A stretch of DNA of 64,000 bases from Microbulbifer pacificus (GTDB lineage Bacteria > Pseudomonadota > Gammaproteobacteria > Pseudomonadales > Cellvibrionaceae): the NCBI RefSeq assembly GCF_033723955.1, contig NZ_CP137555.1, positions 3,960,001 through 4,024,000 of the forward strand, in the 5' to 3' direction. This document shows positions 1 to 9,787 of the stretch, in pieces (position 1 is the first letter of the stretch; the number at the start of each line of letters is the position of its first letter). The notes beneath the pieces were generated by a model. That model was given only the letters and a program-made list of their open reading frames with translations. It did not search any database and was not told the DNA's origin. The position numbers were made by a program, and so were the translations under genes.

Positions 1-1
1 G

Positions 2-1987
2 TATGTCACCGTCAGCAAGAAAGTGCCCAACGAGGTCATGACTTCACTGTCGGGTATTGATGAGCCTGGACGTCTCGCCGATACGATCGCGGCACACATG
101 TCGCTGGATCTGCCGCAAAAGCAGGAGTTGCTGGAGACCATCAGCGTCAAACAGCGCCTTGAGCACCTGCTGGGTCTGATGGATTCGGAGATCGATCTGA
201 TTCAGGTCGAAAAGCGCATCCGCGGGCGTGTGAAAAAGCAGATGGAGAAAAGCCAGCGCGAGTATTACCTGAACGAACAGATGAAGGCGATTCAGAAAGA
301 GTTGGGCGAAATCACCGAAGAGCCCAACGAAGTCGAAGAGCTGGAAAGAAAGATCGCCGATTCCGGCATGTCTGCAGAAGCAGAAAAAAAGACCCGCGCG
401 GAATTGGGCAAACTGAAAATGATGTCGCCGATGTCCGCCGAGGCATCAGTACTGCGCAGCTATATCGACTGGATGCTCAGCGTGCCGTGGAAAAAGGCCA
501 GTCGGGTGCGCCACGACCTGGTCAAGGCGGAAGAGATTCTGAACAAGGATCACTACGGTCTGGAAGAGGTCAAGGAGCGAATCCTCGAGTACCTCGCGGT
601 TCAGAAGCGTGTCAAGAAAGTCAAAGGACCGATCCTCTGCCTGGTCGGACCTCCCGGTGTGGGTAAAACTTCTCTCGGGGAATCCATTGCCCGTGCCACC
701 AATCGCAAATATGTGCGTATGGCGCTCGGTGGCGTGCGAGATGAAGCGGAAATTCGCGGCCATCGCCGGACCTATATCGGTTCGCTTCCCGGAAAACTGG
801 TGCAGAAAATCGCCAAGGTGGGAGTGAAGAACCCACTGTTCCTGCTGGATGAAGTGGACAAGATGGGTATGGACCACCGCGGTGATCCAGCTTCGGCGCT
901 GCTGGAGGTACTTGACCCTGAGCAGAACAAGTCGTTCAACGACCACTATCTGGAAGTGGATTACGACCTTTCCGATGTAATGTTCGTGTGTACGTCCAAC
1001 TCCATGAATATTCCAGGGCCGCTGCTGGATCGTATGGAGGTCATCCGTATTCCCGGATACACCGAGGATGAAAAGCTGAACATTGCCCAGCGCTACCTGA
1101 TCCCCAAGCAGCGCAATGCGGCAGGTCTTAAAGCCGAAGAGCTGGAAGTCACCGACGAAGCCGTGCGAGACGTGGTTCGCTATTACACCCGCGAGGCAGG
1201 CGTGCGTGGACTCGATCGTGAAATGGCAAAAATCTGCCGTAAAGTAGTGACCGAACATGTGCGCAAGGGAACCACCAGCAAGGTAGTGGTTAAGTCCGAG
1301 CAATTGGAAGAATTGCTTGGTGTGCGCAAGTTTGACTATGGTCGTGCGGAAGCAGAAAACAAGATCGGTCAGGTAACCGGGCTTGCGTGGACCGAAGTGG
1401 GAGGAGAGCTCCTCACCATTGAAGCGTCCGCCGTCGCCGGCAAAGGCCGAGTGATCAAAACCGGTTCTCTTGGCGATGTGATGCAGGAGTCCATTCAGGC
1501 TGCGTTGACTGTGGTGCGTGCCCGTGCCCAGGCATTGGGCGTTGCGCCGGACTTCCATGAAACCCGGGATATTCATATTCACGTCCCTGAAGGGGCGACA
1601 CCGAAAGATGGCCCGTCAGCGGGTATTGCCATGTGCACGGTGCTCGCTTCCGTGTTGACCAATATCCCGGTGCGCGCAGACGTGGCCATGACTGGTGAGA
1701 TTACCCTGCGTGGCGAAGTACTGCGTATTGGCGGTCTCAAAGAAAAACTGCTGGCGGCTCATCGCGGGGGTATCAAGACTGTACTGATTCCTGCGGACAA
1801 TGAGCGCGACCTGAAAGATATCCCAGATAACATCCAGCAGGATCTCGTGATCAAACCGGTGAAATGGATAGATCAGGTCTTCGAATACGCGCTGGAAAAA
1901 ATGCCAAGCCCGCTGAGCGATGAAGAGTATTCCGCTTTGCAGAAGCAGGCAGAAGAGCGCTCCCAGCGTTCAATCCAGACGCACTGA
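2..1987 (+). CDS. lon: ATP-dependent protease Lon (5' end outside window)
   Basis: Lon is the cytosolic AAA+ serine protease that degrades misfolded and regulatory proteins. The reading frame is open from base 2, so the true start lies upstream; about 660 residues are visible of the roughly 780 to 800 usual in the family, and most of the N-terminal substrate-binding domain is missing. A GTG at 23 is in frame but is not the likely start. The coiled-coil linker is followed by the Walker A motif GPPGVGKT (bases 647-670), Walker [12 protein letters not shown], and the C-terminal protease domain. The catalytic Ser of DGPSAG is at 1616-1618 and the catalytic Lys of GGLKEK at 1739-1741, so the enzyme looks intact. 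It is followed by a strong terminator and then hupB and ppiD, the usual lon-hupB-ppiD order. Identification is secure. Confidence 0.98.
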   Translation, partial: YVTVSKKVPNEVMTSLSGIDEPGRLADTIAAHMSLDLPQKQELLETISVKQRLEHLLGLMDSEIDLIQVEKRIRGRVKKQMEKSQREYYLNEQMKAIQKELGEITEEPNEVEELERKIADSGMSAEAEKKTRAELGKLKMMSPMSAEASVLRSYIDWMLSVPWKKASRVRHDLVKAEEILNKDHYGLEEVKERILEYLAVQKRVKKVKGPILCLVGPPGVGKTSLGESIARATNRKYVRMALGGVRDEAEIRGHRRTYIGSLPGKLVQKIAKVGVKNPLFLLDEVDKMGMDHRGDPASALLEVLDPEQNKSFNDHYLEVDYDLSDVMFVCTSNSMNIPGPLLDRMEVIRIPGYTEDEKLNIAQRYLIPKQRNAAGLKAEELEVTDEAVRDVVRYYTREAGVRGLDREMAKICRKVVTEHVRKGTTSKVVVKSEQLEELLGVRKFDYGRAEAENKIGQVTGLAWTEVGGELLTIEASAVAGKGRVIKTGSLGDVMQESIQAALTVVRARAQALGVAPDFHETRDIHIHVPEGATPKDGPSAGIAMCTVLASVLTNIPVRADVAMTGEITLRGEVLRIGGLKEKLLAAHRGGIKTVLIPADNERDLKDIPDNIQQDLVIKPVKWIDQVFEYALEKMPSPLSDEEYSALQKQAEERSQRSIQTH

Positions 1988-2033
1988 ATGGTGCCTGCCT
2001 GACAGACATCTGAATCATTGCCGGTAAAACCTG

Positions 2034-2056
2034 GAGGGCTTTCGGGCCCTCTTTTT
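2034..2056 (+). terminator. Rho-independent terminator of lon
   Basis: A 6-bp GAGGGC/GCCCTC stem with a 6-nt loop (2034-2051) is followed by five T. It lies 47 bp after the lon stop codon. Confidence 0.85.
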
Positions 2057-2497
2057 GTGTGTGTTTTTTGAGCTTTTTCGTGGCGCTGGTGGTCATATTT
2101 CATCGATATGGAGTCGATTTCTATCGATCTCGGCCTTATTTATCTGGCGCCGATCTTTTATTTGTGCCTCGGATAAAAAACCGTTGAACAGGGAGATAGA
2201 AGTCGCGTAGAGTACGCAGCCTGCGCGAGTGCAGGCTAAAAAATGAACTCGGCGGACATTGCCTGAACAGGTGTGATTTAAAAATGTCCAACTCCCCGCA
2301 AAGCCGCGTGGTTCCTTGACCCACCAACAGGCAGTTGGTATAAAACGTGGCTTGTTGCGCTGCGGGGGAGCCGCAGGCGAATAAAATTCGACTGCAAAAT
2401 TGCGTGAATGCGCCTCACCAATTAGAGGCAGCAACAGACCAAACATACACACCTAGAAACCTAAACCTAGACCTAGAAAAGAACAGAGGGATATAGC
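2057..2497. other. lon-hupB intergenic region
   Basis: This 441-bp stretch has no convincing gene. It holds the hupB promoter candidate and, just before the ribosome binding site, a short run of CCTAGA/CCTAAA-like units (about 2452-2479). The leader downstream of the promoter is about 145 nt, long enough to carry post-transcriptional control, but no known RNA motif was recognised. Confidence 0.6.
2316..2344 (+). promoter_or_regulatory. Sigma70-type promoter candidate for hupB
   Basis: TTGACC (2316-2321), a 17-bp spacer and TATAAA (2339-2344) make a near-consensus promoter. Transcription would start near 2351, about 147 nt before the hupB start. Predicted from sequence only. Confidence 0.6.
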
Positions 2498-2770
2498 GTG
2501 AATAAGTCCGAACTGATTGAAGCCATCGCCGCATCTGCCGACATTCCTAAGGCAGCTGCTGGTCGTGCTCTGGACGCCATGGTAGAAAGCATTACCGACG
2601 CACTGAAAAAAGGTGATCAGGTAGCACTGGTTGGCTTTGGCACTTTTGCTGTCAAAGAGCGCGCCGCGCGTACTGGCCGCAATCCGCGCACCGGCGACCC
2701 CATCGAAATCGCCGCTGCAAAAATCCCGAACTTCAAAGCCGGCAAAGCTTTGAAAGACGCGGTGCAATAA
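2498..2770 (+). CDS. hupB: DNA-binding protein HU-beta
   Basis: HU is a small nucleoid protein that bends DNA and works as a homo- or heterodimer. The product is 90 residues, the normal HU length. It begins [11 protein letters not shown] and carries the DNA-binding arm signature [21 protein letters not shown] (roughly residues 46-66) with the arm-tip proline in RNPRTG. The start is a GTG preceded by the ribosome binding site AGAGGGA about 7 nt upstream. It sits between lon and ppiD as in many gammaproteobacteria and has its own promoter and terminator, so it is probably monocistronic. Confidence 0.97.
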   Translation: MNKSELIEAIAASADIPKAAAGRALDAMVESITDALKKGDQVALVGFGTFAVKERAARTGRNPRTGDPIEIAAAKIPNFKAGKALKDAVQ

Positions 2771-2799
2771 GAAGCCTTGTAATACACAATGCTTCAAAG

Positions 2800-2827
2800 A
2801 GGCGTATCAATTGGATGCGCCTTTTTT
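2800..2827 (+). terminator. Terminator of hupB
   Basis: A 9-bp stem (2800-2808 with 2814-2822, one G-U pair) with a 5-nt loop runs into six T. It begins 30 bp after the hupB stop. Confidence 0.85.
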
Positions 2828-3006
2828 GTTTCTGAGTCATTGAATTTTTCATTTGGATCCACGGATTTAGGCCGGATTCAGCGAGTGTGATAATTTCTTT
2901 TCGAGGCAGCCATTTCGGCACTGTATGCCCCGGGGAATTGCTCGTTGGAATAACAATAAACAGTGATCCAATTGTGTACAGATAAGAGTTAAATTCGGAG
3001 CTGAAT

Positions 3007-4896
3007 ATGCTTCAGTCCATGCGTGACAACCTGAAAGGAACGGCTGCCGTAATCGTTGCAGCGTTGTTCGGATTTATTATGGTGATCGGTGGGATTGATT
3101 TTTTCACCGGCGCCGGTGGTGATTCGGCCAATAGGGCGGCCGAAGTAAATGGCGAAAAAATTTCCAATCAGGATCTGCTGAGAGCGATCCAGAATCGCCG
3201 CAACATGATTGAAAGCCAGTACGGCGAAAGCGTACCTGCCGACCTGTTGACCGACGAGCAGCTCCGTGGCCCGGTGTTGCAGCAGTTGGTCAGTTCTGCG
3301 GTGATGCGCCAGGCGGCGCAGAAAAGTGGCATGGTGATGAGCACTGGTGCGGTTGATAAAGAAATCGTACAGATGCCTGGTTTTCAGGTGAACGGCCAGT
3401 TCGATCTGCAGATGTTCCGCGACGGGCTGCGTCGTATGGGATACAGCCCCGCTGGTTTCCGTCAGCTGCTGGAACAGGAAATGGTCATGCAGCAGTTCGC
3501 TGGCAGTATTTCTGACAGCGCCTTTGCGACCCGACCGGGTGCCGAAAAGGTGGTTGCGGTTTCCATGGAGGAGCGCGACTTCGATTACGTGACTCTTCCT
3601 GCTGCGCCGCTCCTGGAAAATATCCAGGTCGCTGATGAAGAGATCCAGTCGTATTACGACGAACACCAGCAGGACTACCAGCGTCCCGAACAGGTGGCCA
3701 TAGAATATATCGAACTGACTCCAGAGCTGTTCGCCGGCAATATTGATATTTCCGATGAAGACGTACGTGCCCAGTACGATCAGGAAGTGAAAAACTTCCA
3801 GGCAAGTATCCGTCGTCATGCCGCACACATCCTCATCGAGGGCAATGACGAAGCGGCACAGAAAAAAGTTGCTGAAGTTCAGGGCAAGCTCAACCAAAGC
3901 GGTGATTTCGCGGCACTAGCCAAAGAGTACTCCGATGACATCATTTCCCGCGAAGAGGGTGGTGATCTGGGCTTTACCAGCGGCGATGTGTTCCCTGAGT
4001 CGTTCGAAGAGGCGTTGGCGAACCTGCAAGTTGGCCAGGTTTCCGGTCCGGTGAAAACCGACGATGGTACTCACTTCATCAAGTTGATTGAAATTGCAGA
4101 TGCCGAGCCGCCGACATTTGAGGAACGTAAAGCCGCTATTGCCGCTCGTCTGCGCAGCGCAGAGGCTGAGCGTGAGTTTGTCGATGCGATTAGTCGCCTC
4201 GGTGATCTTGCCTACAACGCGCCTTCTCTTGCAGAGCCGGCGGAAGAGCTGGGTGTATCCGTACAGAAATCCCCATTGTTTTCCCGTCAGGGTGGTCCTG
4301 GTATCACCGCGGATGGCAAGGTGCTTGCGGCTGCATTCTCTCCAGAGGTGATGCAGGATGGTAATACCTCCGATGTCCTCAATCTTTCAGATAACCACTC
4401 CCTGGTACTGAAGGTCGTTGAGCACAAGCCCGCGGGTGTGAAACCGCTGGATGAAGTGAAGGTGGAAATCGCCGAACTTCTGAAGCGTGAAAAGGCGGGC
4501 GAGCAGTTGGCGGGTAAAGCGGAGGCCATCGAGCAACAGGCGGCTTCCGGTGAAGCACTGTCCGACATTGCCACAGCTGAAGGGCTGACACTGGAAACCA
4601 CTGACAACACCCGCCGTGGCGGCTTTGGTGCGCGCGCTGAGGTGGTTGACCAGGTGTTTGGAATGGAAGCGCCGAAAGCCGGTGCCAAAAAACTGGCGCA
4701 CTTCAAACTGGCGAGCGGTGATGTGGTGGTTGCACAGTTGCGTGCGGTACGTCCGGGAGACCTTTCTCGCCAGGGCAAGGAACAGCGGGACGCGCTGATG
4801 CAGCAGTTGGCATCCATGCAGGGTGAGTCTGAGCTGGCGGCAGTGCAGAAGTATCTGGCGAGTAAGGCGGATATTGAAATTTCTGGCGGCCAGTAA
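3007..4896 (+). CDS. ppiD: Periplasmic folding chaperone PpiD (SurA-N/parvulin)
   Basis: PpiD is an inner-membrane-anchored periplasmic chaperone near the Sec translocon that helps newly exported proteins fold. The 629-residue product matches the family length. It has a short cytosolic N-terminus, one membrane anchor (about residues 13-33), a SurA-N-like chaperone region, and one parvulin domain (about residues 265-360, from RHAAHILIEG to DDGTHFIKLIE). PpiD parvulin domains are usually catalytically poor, so the role is mainly chaperone. The C-terminal third is a second helical SurA-like segment. The gene follows hupB as in E. coli and ends at a long two-way terminator shared with mltD. Confidence 0.95.
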   Translation: MLQSMRDNLKGTAAVIVAALFGFIMVIGGIDFFTGAGGDSANRAAEVNGEKISNQDLLRAIQNRRNMIESQYGESVPADLLTDEQLRGPVLQQLVSSAVMRQAAQKSGMVMSTGAVDKEIVQMPGFQVNGQFDLQMFRDGLRRMGYSPAGFRQLLEQEMVMQQFAGSISDSAFATRPGAEKVVAVSMEERDFDYVTLPAAPLLENIQVADEEIQSYYDEHQQDYQRPEQVAIEYIELTPELFAGNIDISDEDVRAQYDQEVKNFQASIRRHAAHILIEGNDEAAQKKVAEVQGKLNQSGDFAALAKEYSDDIISREEGGDLGFTSGDVFPESFEEALANLQVGQVSGPVKTDDGTHFIKLIEIADAEPPTFEERKAAIAARLRSAEAEREFVDAISRLGDLAYNAPSLAEPAEELGVSVQKSPLFSRQGGPGITADGKVLAAAFSPEVMQDGNTSDVLNLSDNHSLVLKVVEHKPAGVKPLDEVKVEIAELLKREKAGEQLAGKAEAIEQQAASGEALSDIATAEGLTLETTDNTRRGGFGARAEVVDQVFGMEAPKAGAKKLAHFKLASGDVVVAQLRAVRPGDLSRQGKEQRDALMQQLASMQGESELAAVQKYLASKADIEISGGQ

Positions 4897-4927
4897 CGAG
4901 AGTTGGGGGTCTGGCGACCCCTGAACT

Positions 4928-4974
4928 CCAGGCATAAAAAAACCGGCGAATATCGCCGGTTTTTTTATGCCTGG
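4928..4974. terminator. 22-bp perfect palindrome: two-way terminator of ppiD and mltD
   Basis: Arms 4928-4949 and 4953-4974 are perfect reverse complements with a 3-nt loop. Each arm is CCAGGCAT, seven A and CCGGCGA. The inner GC stem flanked by A7 and T7 terminates in both directions. The mltD stop codon begins at the very next base. The outer 8 bp exceed what termination needs. Confidence 0.9.
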
Positions 4975-6552
4975 TCAGCCGCTGGCAGCTGTGTCCACGA
5001 ACAGTGTCAGGCGCTGCCCGGGTTGCAGATAGCCATTCTTGCTGAGCTTGTTCCAGCGAACGATATCGCTGATATCGATACTGAACTTGCGCGCGATACG
5101 GTAGAGGGAGTCGCCATTGCGCACCTTGTAGGAAACCTTGCGGGTAGTGCGGCTCTGGGTGTCGCTGTTGCCGCTATCGCTGTAGGCGACCAGGGTCTGC
5201 CCGGGGCGCAGGGTGTCACCCGGTGCCATGTTATTCCAGCTGGCGAGCTCTCGTACCTTGACACTCATGGAGCGGGCGATTCCCCAGAGCGTGTCTCCCG
5301 GGCGTACGGTGTAGTTGGTTTTCTGGCCGTTTCCGGAGGACTGGCGGCGCTGAACCCGCTGGTCAATGGAGTAGGCGTACTGCGTACCGGGCCCCGATGC
5401 ACTGGGGATCAACAGGGTCTGACCGGCGCGAATACCGCTGTTGCGCAGTTTGTTGGTCTGCTGTATCGCGGCAACGGTGGTTTCATAGCGACGGGCGATC
5501 ACGGAAAGGGTGTCTCCGCGTGCAACCCGGTAGCGCTGCCAGGTAACCCGCTGATCGGTTGGCAGTTTGTCCAATGCCTCGAGGAAGTGTGCGCTTTTAT
5601 CACTGGGGATCAGCAGGCGATGATCGCCTTCGGGGTCGGTCGCCCAGCGGCTATAGCCGGGGTTGAGCAGGTACAGTTCTTCAATTTCCACGCTGGCCAG
5701 CTCGGCGGCCTGGGCCAGGTCGATCTGGCTGCCGACGTTCACGGCCGTGTAGTAGGGGCTGTTGCCCACTTCGTGCAGCGGTACCTGATAGCGCTCGGGG
5801 GAGGAAACGATTTCGGCCAGCGCCAGTAGCTGCGGAACGTAACTGCGGGTTTCTCGTGGTAATTTGAGGTCCCAGAAGCTGGTGCCTTTGCCATTGCGCT
5901 GATTGCGCTCGATCGCCCTTCTTACGGTGCCCTCACCGGCATTGTAGGCCGCGAGTACCAGCAACCAGTCACCGTCAAACTTGGCCGCCAGATAGTTGAA
6001 GTACTCTGAGGCAGCACGGGTTGATTCAACCACATCCCGGCGCCCGTCGTACCACCAGTTCTGATTGAGGCCAAAGGAACGGCCGGTTGCCGGAATGAAC
6101 TGCCACATGCCGGAAGCCTGCGCATGGGAGTAGGCAAAGGGGTCGTAGGCGCTCTCGACAATGGGCAGCAGGGCAAATTCCATTGGAATGTTGGCCTGCT
6201 CCAGTTGTTCCGCGACGTGGAAGATGTAGCGGCGGGAGCGTTCGGTAACCTTGGCCATGTAGCCCTGGTTGGTGGAAAAATAGTCGACGTATTCCCGGAC
6301 TTTGGGGCGCTGCAGCTGTCGGTCGAGGGTGAATCCCTGGCGCAGTCTTTGCCATATGTCCGTGGGCGGAAGCGCAGCTTCTGAGGTATCCAGTATGTTC
6401 TGGCTGATGCTGCGCACTTTTGCGGCTTTCGCGGTGCTGCTGTTGGGGTCGAGTTGAGTAGCGGTATCTGTAGCTTGCGGCGCGGAATCAATTTGCGCAC
6501 AGGCCCCCACAGTCGCTGCGAGAATCGCAGCGGCTAATTTCTTATAAACCAT
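4975..6552 (-). CDS. mltD: Membrane-bound lytic murein transglycosylase D
   Basis: MltD cleaves the MurNAc-GlcNAc bond of peptidoglycan to give 1,6-anhydro products at the periplasmic face of the outer membrane. The 525-residue product has a lipoprotein signal with lipobox VGAC (Cys18), then a SLT domain (about residues 110-260) with predicted catalytic Glu133 in LLPIVESAYDP and the GMWQFIPATG motif. Three LysM peptidoglycan-binding repeats follow (about 337-385, 408-452 and 470-518). The usual partner gloB lies directly upstream in the same direction, separated by 156 bp that probably hold its promoter. Confidence 0.96.
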   Translation of the reverse strand: MVYKKLAAAILAATVGACAQIDSAPQATDTATQLDPNSSTAKAAKVRSISQNILDTSEAALPPTDIWQRLRQGFTLDRQLQRPKVREYVDYFSTNQGYMAKVTERSRRYIFHVAEQLEQANIPMEFALLPIVESAYDPFAYSHAQASGMWQFIPATGRSFGLNQNWWYDGRRDVVESTRAASEYFNYLAAKFDGDWLLVLAAYNAGEGTVRRAIERNQRNGKGTSFWDLKLPRETRSYVPQLLALAEIVSSPERYQVPLHEVGNSPYYTAVNVGSQIDLAQAAELASVEIEELYLLNPGYSRWATDPEGDHRLLIPSDKSAHFLEALDKLPTDQRVTWQRYRVARGDTLSVIARRYETTVAAIQQTNKLRNSGIRAGQTLLIPSASGPGTQYAYSIDQRVQRRQSSGNGQKTNYTVRPGDTLWGIARSMSVKVRELASWNNMAPGDTLRPGQTLVAYSDSGNSDTQSRTTRKVSYKVRNGDSLYRIARKFSIDISDIVRWNKLSKNGYLQPGQRLTLFVDTAASG

Positions 6553-6708
6553 TCTGGTGTCCGCAGTTTGTCGTTATCTTGTTGCTCTAAGCTTGGCGGT
6601 GCCCGGTGCGGACGCCTGTGGCCTCTATTTTCGAGTAATACGCTTGAGCTCAGGTTTGTAGTGGTCTGATTCTAAAGAGAGACTTTGGTTCCGGTCAATG
6701 CAACTTGC

Positions 6709-7467
6709 TCAAAAAGTGTCCTTCCATCGGCGTAAAGTGGCGAAAATTTCGACAGGAGATCCATTTGTCGAGGCCCCTTGGCTGCGGGCCTGAGCCCGGA
6801 TTACCGGGGATTCGGTGCGCAAAAAGGGGTTTGTGGCGAGTTCGATGCCGATGGTTGAAGGCAGGGTGGGGTGATTTTCGGCGCGTATCCGGCTGGCGGA
6901 TGCCATGCGCGCCTCTATCGCGGGATTCCCGGGTTCCGCCGCCAGTGCGAATTTCAGGTTGGACAGGGTGTATTCGTGAGCGCAGTAGACCCGGGTGTCG
7001 GCAGGCAGCTCGGCGAGGTGGGTAAGTGACTGAAACATCTGCTCGGGAGTGCCCTCGAACAGGCGACCACAACCGGCAGCAAACAGGGTGTCCCCGCAGA
7101 ACAGGTGCTGCCCCTCATCGGTGTGCAGCACCAGTGCAATGTGGTCGAGGGTGTGTCCCGGTACGGCCATTACCTCCCATTGGTGGTCCATTAGGGACAG
7201 CTGGTCGCCATCGGTCAGCGGGTGGGTAACCTGGGCGATGGTTGCCGGCCCGTAAACCGGGCAATCGTAGGCCTGCACCAGGGCCGGAACGCCACCGGTA
7301 TGATCAGGGTGATGGTGAGTCAATAGTATGCCGGCTAGCTTGCTGTTTCCCAGGGCCTTGAATACTGGGCCTGCATCGCCCGGGTCGACTACCCAGTGTT
7401 GATCTTCAGATTGAAGATGCCAGATATAGTTGTCATTGAAGGCCGGAATCGGGCGGATTGTGATCAT
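6709..7467 (-). CDS. gloB: Hydroxyacylglutathione hydrolase (glyoxalase II)
   Basis: Glyoxalase II hydrolyses S-lactoylglutathione to lactate and glutathione in methylglyoxal detoxification. The 252-residue product is a metallo-beta-lactamase-fold enzyme with the binuclear metal motif THHHPDH (His51, His53, Asp55, His56), followed by GHTLDH and GDTLF metal ligands, and a C-terminal substrate domain ending in the RRWKD-type HAGH signature. It is divergent from the methyltransferase gene and upstream of mltD, the same neighbourhood as in E. coli and Pseudomonas. Confidence 0.96.
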   Translation of the reverse strand: MITIRPIPAFNDNYIWHLQSEDQHWVVDPGDAGPVFKALGNSKLAGILLTHHHPDHTGGVPALVQAYDCPVYGPATIAQVTHPLTDGDQLSLMDHQWEVMAVPGHTLDHIALVLHTDEGQHLFCGDTLFAAGCGRLFEGTPEQMFQSLTHLAELPADTRVYCAHEYTLSNLKFALAAEPGNPAIEARMASASRIRAENHPTLPSTIGIELATNPFLRTESPVIRAQARSQGASTNGSPVEIFATLRRWKDTF

Positions 7468-7632
7468 TGGCGGTCCCCGCTAACCTTGGTATGTTTCTCG
7501 ACATGCTTGATACAGGTATTTCTCGCAAAGTTAACACATGTCGGCGGCACAGAGGCTGACTGCCGATTCAGCAAGGTGCGGTCACGGCGGCAGTGGTGGC
7601 GGGCGTCTGGATGCAATGTAAAAAATCCGACG

Positions 7633-8463
7633 ATGATCCAACAGTTAAAGGAGTGGCAGATGGGGTGGAGTTCGGATCGAAAAGCCCTGTTTTCGCGTAG
7701 GGATAATCAGCTTCCGCCGCTGGCGGAGTCCTGTCCCGATTTGAGCGCGTGGTTTCAGTCCGGGCTGGGGCAGGAAATCCTGACTCAGCAGTTAGCGCTT
7801 GCCCAGCCTTTGGTGGAGGGGTTGTTCGGGTACCACCTTATGCAGGCGAGTGTGGCGAAGCAGGTGGATTTCGCGGCATGTAGCAGGATCAATCATCGGT
7901 TTCGCCTGAGTCCCTGCGAGGGCGCTGGTGGCGCGGCATTGGTAGAATTCGAACAGCTGCCGCTACCTTCGGAGTCTATCGATGTGGTGATCCTGCACCA
8001 TCTGCTGGATTTCTCGCCACACCCCCACCAGGTGCTGCGGGAGGCGGCACGGGTGATGATACCCGGTGGCCATATGGTGTTGATCGGATTTAATCCGTTT
8101 TCACTGCTGGGGCTTTCGCGGATTTTTCGCTCATCCAGCCCCTATCAGCGGGGCAATCAGTTGCGCGCGGCGCGGATTGAAGACTGGATGAACCTGCTTG
8201 ATCTTCAGGCTGGACCTGTCGAGCGCGGTTTCTTCCGTCTGCCGCTACAGCAGTCTGACTTGCTGGCCAGAACCGTGTGGATGGAGCGGATGGGAAGCCG
8301 CTGCCACTTGCCCTGGGGTGGGTTTTACATCATAGTCGCGCGCAAAGAAGTCGCTCGAATGCGCACCATCAAAATTGACTGGCGCGGAGAGAAAAAGCCT
8401 GCGTTGCGGGCCGTGCCCAGCAGCCCACGGGTTGCCGCCAGGGATCGTCACCACAAGCGCTAG
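7633..8463 (+). CDS. YafS-like class I SAM-dependent methyltransferase
   Basis: The ATG at 7633 gives 276 residues; the frame is open further upstream but that part does not look like protein of this family. The post-motif-I part of a class I methyltransferase is visible: [13 protein letters not shown] (about 115-127), [21 protein letters not shown] (about 132-152) and FNPFSLLG. The glycine-rich SAM motif I is degenerate (around residues 95-101). Position between gloB and rnhA matches E. coli yafS, whose substrate is not known to me. A methyltransferase fold is well supported; the function is open. Confidence 0.8.
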   Translation: MIQQLKEWQMGWSSDRKALFSRRDNQLPPLAESCPDLSAWFQSGLGQEILTQQLALAQPLVEGLFGYHLMQASVAKQVDFAACSRINHRFRLSPCEGAGGAALVEFEQLPLPSESIDVVILHHLLDFSPHPHQVLREAARVMIPGGHMVLIGFNPFSLLGLSRIFRSSSPYQRGNQLRAARIEDWMNLLDLQAGPVERGFFRLPLQQSDLLARTVWMERMGSRCHLPWGGFYIIVARKEVARMRTIKIDWRGEKKPALRAVPSSPRVAARDRHHKR

Positions 8464-8542
8464 CCGTGATTTCCTGGCTGCGCAGACCAGAATTTCAGTT
8501 CGATCATGTGTCGAACAACGAGTCCAACAAAAAGAGCCCGGT

Positions 8543-8980
8543 TTGAAACAAGTTACCATTTACACCGATGGCGCCTGCCGTGGAAATCCCGGCCCGGGAG
8601 GGTGGGGTGCGCTGCTGATGAGCGGCAGTGCCGAAAAAGAGTTGTGCGGAGGGGAAGCCCTCACCACCAATAACCGTATGGAACTCCTGGCCGCCATCAA
8701 GGCGTTGAGTGCGCTCAACCAGCGCTGCGAGGTGGATTTGCATACCGATTCCCAGTATGTGCGCCAGGGTATCACCGGCTGGATCAATAACTGGAAGCGA
8801 AACGGTTGGAAAACAGCGAATAAAAAGCCGGTTAAAAATGCCGACCTCTGGCAGGAGCTGGATGCCGCGATCGGCCATCACGAGGTGCGCTGGCACTGGG
8901 TTAAAGGCCATGCCGGTGATCCGGGAAACGAACGTGCGGACGCGCTTGCGAACCGCGGAATTGATCAGCTGGGGGGATAA
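8543..8980 (+). CDS. rnhA: Ribonuclease HI
   Basis: RNase HI cuts the RNA strand of RNA-DNA hybrids and removes R-loops and primers. The best start is a TTG at 8543 ([17 protein letters not shown]), which gives 145 residues, close to the family's about 155. Longer in-frame starts add unrelated residues that overlap the methyltransferase gene. All acidic catalytic residues are present: Asp in [10 protein letters not shown], Glu in NRMELLAA, Asp in HTDSQYV and Asp in NERADALA. It lies 4 bp before dnaQ in the same direction, so the two are translated from one message, unlike the divergent arrangement of E. coli. Confidence 0.95.
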   Translation: MKQVTIYTDGACRGNPGPGGWGALLMSGSAEKELCGGEALTTNNRMELLAAIKALSALNQRCEVDLHTDSQYVRQGITGWINNWKRNGWKTANKKPVKNADLWQELDAAIGHHEVRWHWVKGHAGDPGNERADALANRGIDQLGG

Positions 8981-8984
8981 TCAC

Positions 8985-9710
8985 ATGCGCCAGATCGTAC
9001 TGGATACCGAAACAACGGGCCTGGATCCGAAGTCCGGTCACCGGATTATCGAAATTGGCTGCGTGGAGCTGGTCAATCGCAAACTCACCGGCCGCCACTA
9101 TCATCAGTACATCAACCCCGAGCGCCAGGTGGACGACGGGGCCATCGAAGTGCACGGTATTACCAACGAATTTCTCGTCGACAAGCCGGTCTTTGCCCAG
9201 ATTGCCGATGAATTCATGGCCTTCTGTGATGGCGCAGAGCTGGTGATCCACAACGCGCCCTTCGATGTGGGGTTTATCAACGCCGAGCTCAAACGTCTGG
9301 GCAACCCCCGCTGGCAGAGTGTTGCTGCGCACTGTGGTGTGCTGGATACGCTGGCGATGGCGCGGGAGAAGCACCCGGGGCAGAAAAATAACCTGGATGC
9401 TCTGTGTAAGCGCTATTTTGTCGACAACTCTCAGCGGGACCTGCACGGGGCACTGCTCGATGCCGAGATCCTAGCCGACGTCTATCTGATCATGACCGGC
9501 GGCCAGACAGATCTGGCATTGGCCGGAGCGGACAATGGCGGTGATCAGGAAGAAAATAAGCAAACGCAGCAATTGGATGCCGGTACGATTCGTCGCCTGA
9601 GTGCGGATCGGGCAGCGCTTGCCGTTGTGCGCGCGAGTGCAGAAGAGCAGGCAGCGCATCAGGAGTTTCTCGGATTGCTGGAAAAGTCCGCGGGCAAGCA
9701 CTTCTGGTAA
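8985..9710 (+). CDS. dnaQ: DNA polymerase III epsilon subunit (3'-5' proofreading exonuclease)
   Basis: Epsilon proofreads for DNA polymerase III. The ATG at 8985 gives 241 residues, close to E. coli's 243, with the strong GGGGGGA ribosome binding site lying inside the end of rnhA. The DEDDh exonuclease motifs are intact: ExoI VLDTETTGL, ExoII HNAPFDVGF and ExoIII HGALLDAEILADVY. A less conserved tail of about 60 residues corresponds to the polymerase (alpha) binding segment. It is co-transcribed with rnhA and ends at a 25-bp palindromic terminator. Confidence 0.96.
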   Translation: MRQIVLDTETTGLDPKSGHRIIEIGCVELVNRKLTGRHYHQYINPERQVDDGAIEVHGITNEFLVDKPVFAQIADEFMAFCDGAELVIHNAPFDVGFINAELKRLGNPRWQSVAAHCGVLDTLAMAREKHPGQKNNLDALCKRYFVDNSQRDLHGALLDAEILADVYLIMTGGQTDLALAGADNGGDQEENKQTQQLDAGTIRRLSADRAALAVVRASAEEQAAHQEFLGLLEKSAGKHFW

Positions 9711-9724
9711 TCGAGACTGGGAAG

Positions 9725-9775
9725 AACCACATAAACACAAAAGGGGCCATTGGCCCCTTTTGTGTTTATGTGGTT
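9725..9775. terminator. 25-bp perfect palindrome: two-way terminator of dnaQ and nhaB
   Basis: Arms 9725-9749 and 9751-9775 are perfect reverse complements around a single central base. The inner GGGGCC/GGCCCC stem has AAAA before it and TTTT after it, which suits termination in both directions. The nhaB stop lies 12 bp beyond. Confidence 0.9.
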
Positions 9776-9787
9776 TGTAATCTCACC

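Noticed and set aside
2093..2452. A 119-codon minus-strand frame in the lon-hupB gap
   Set aside because: No ribosome binding site or similarity to known proteins, and it would overlap the hupB promoter. The gap is better read as regulatory.
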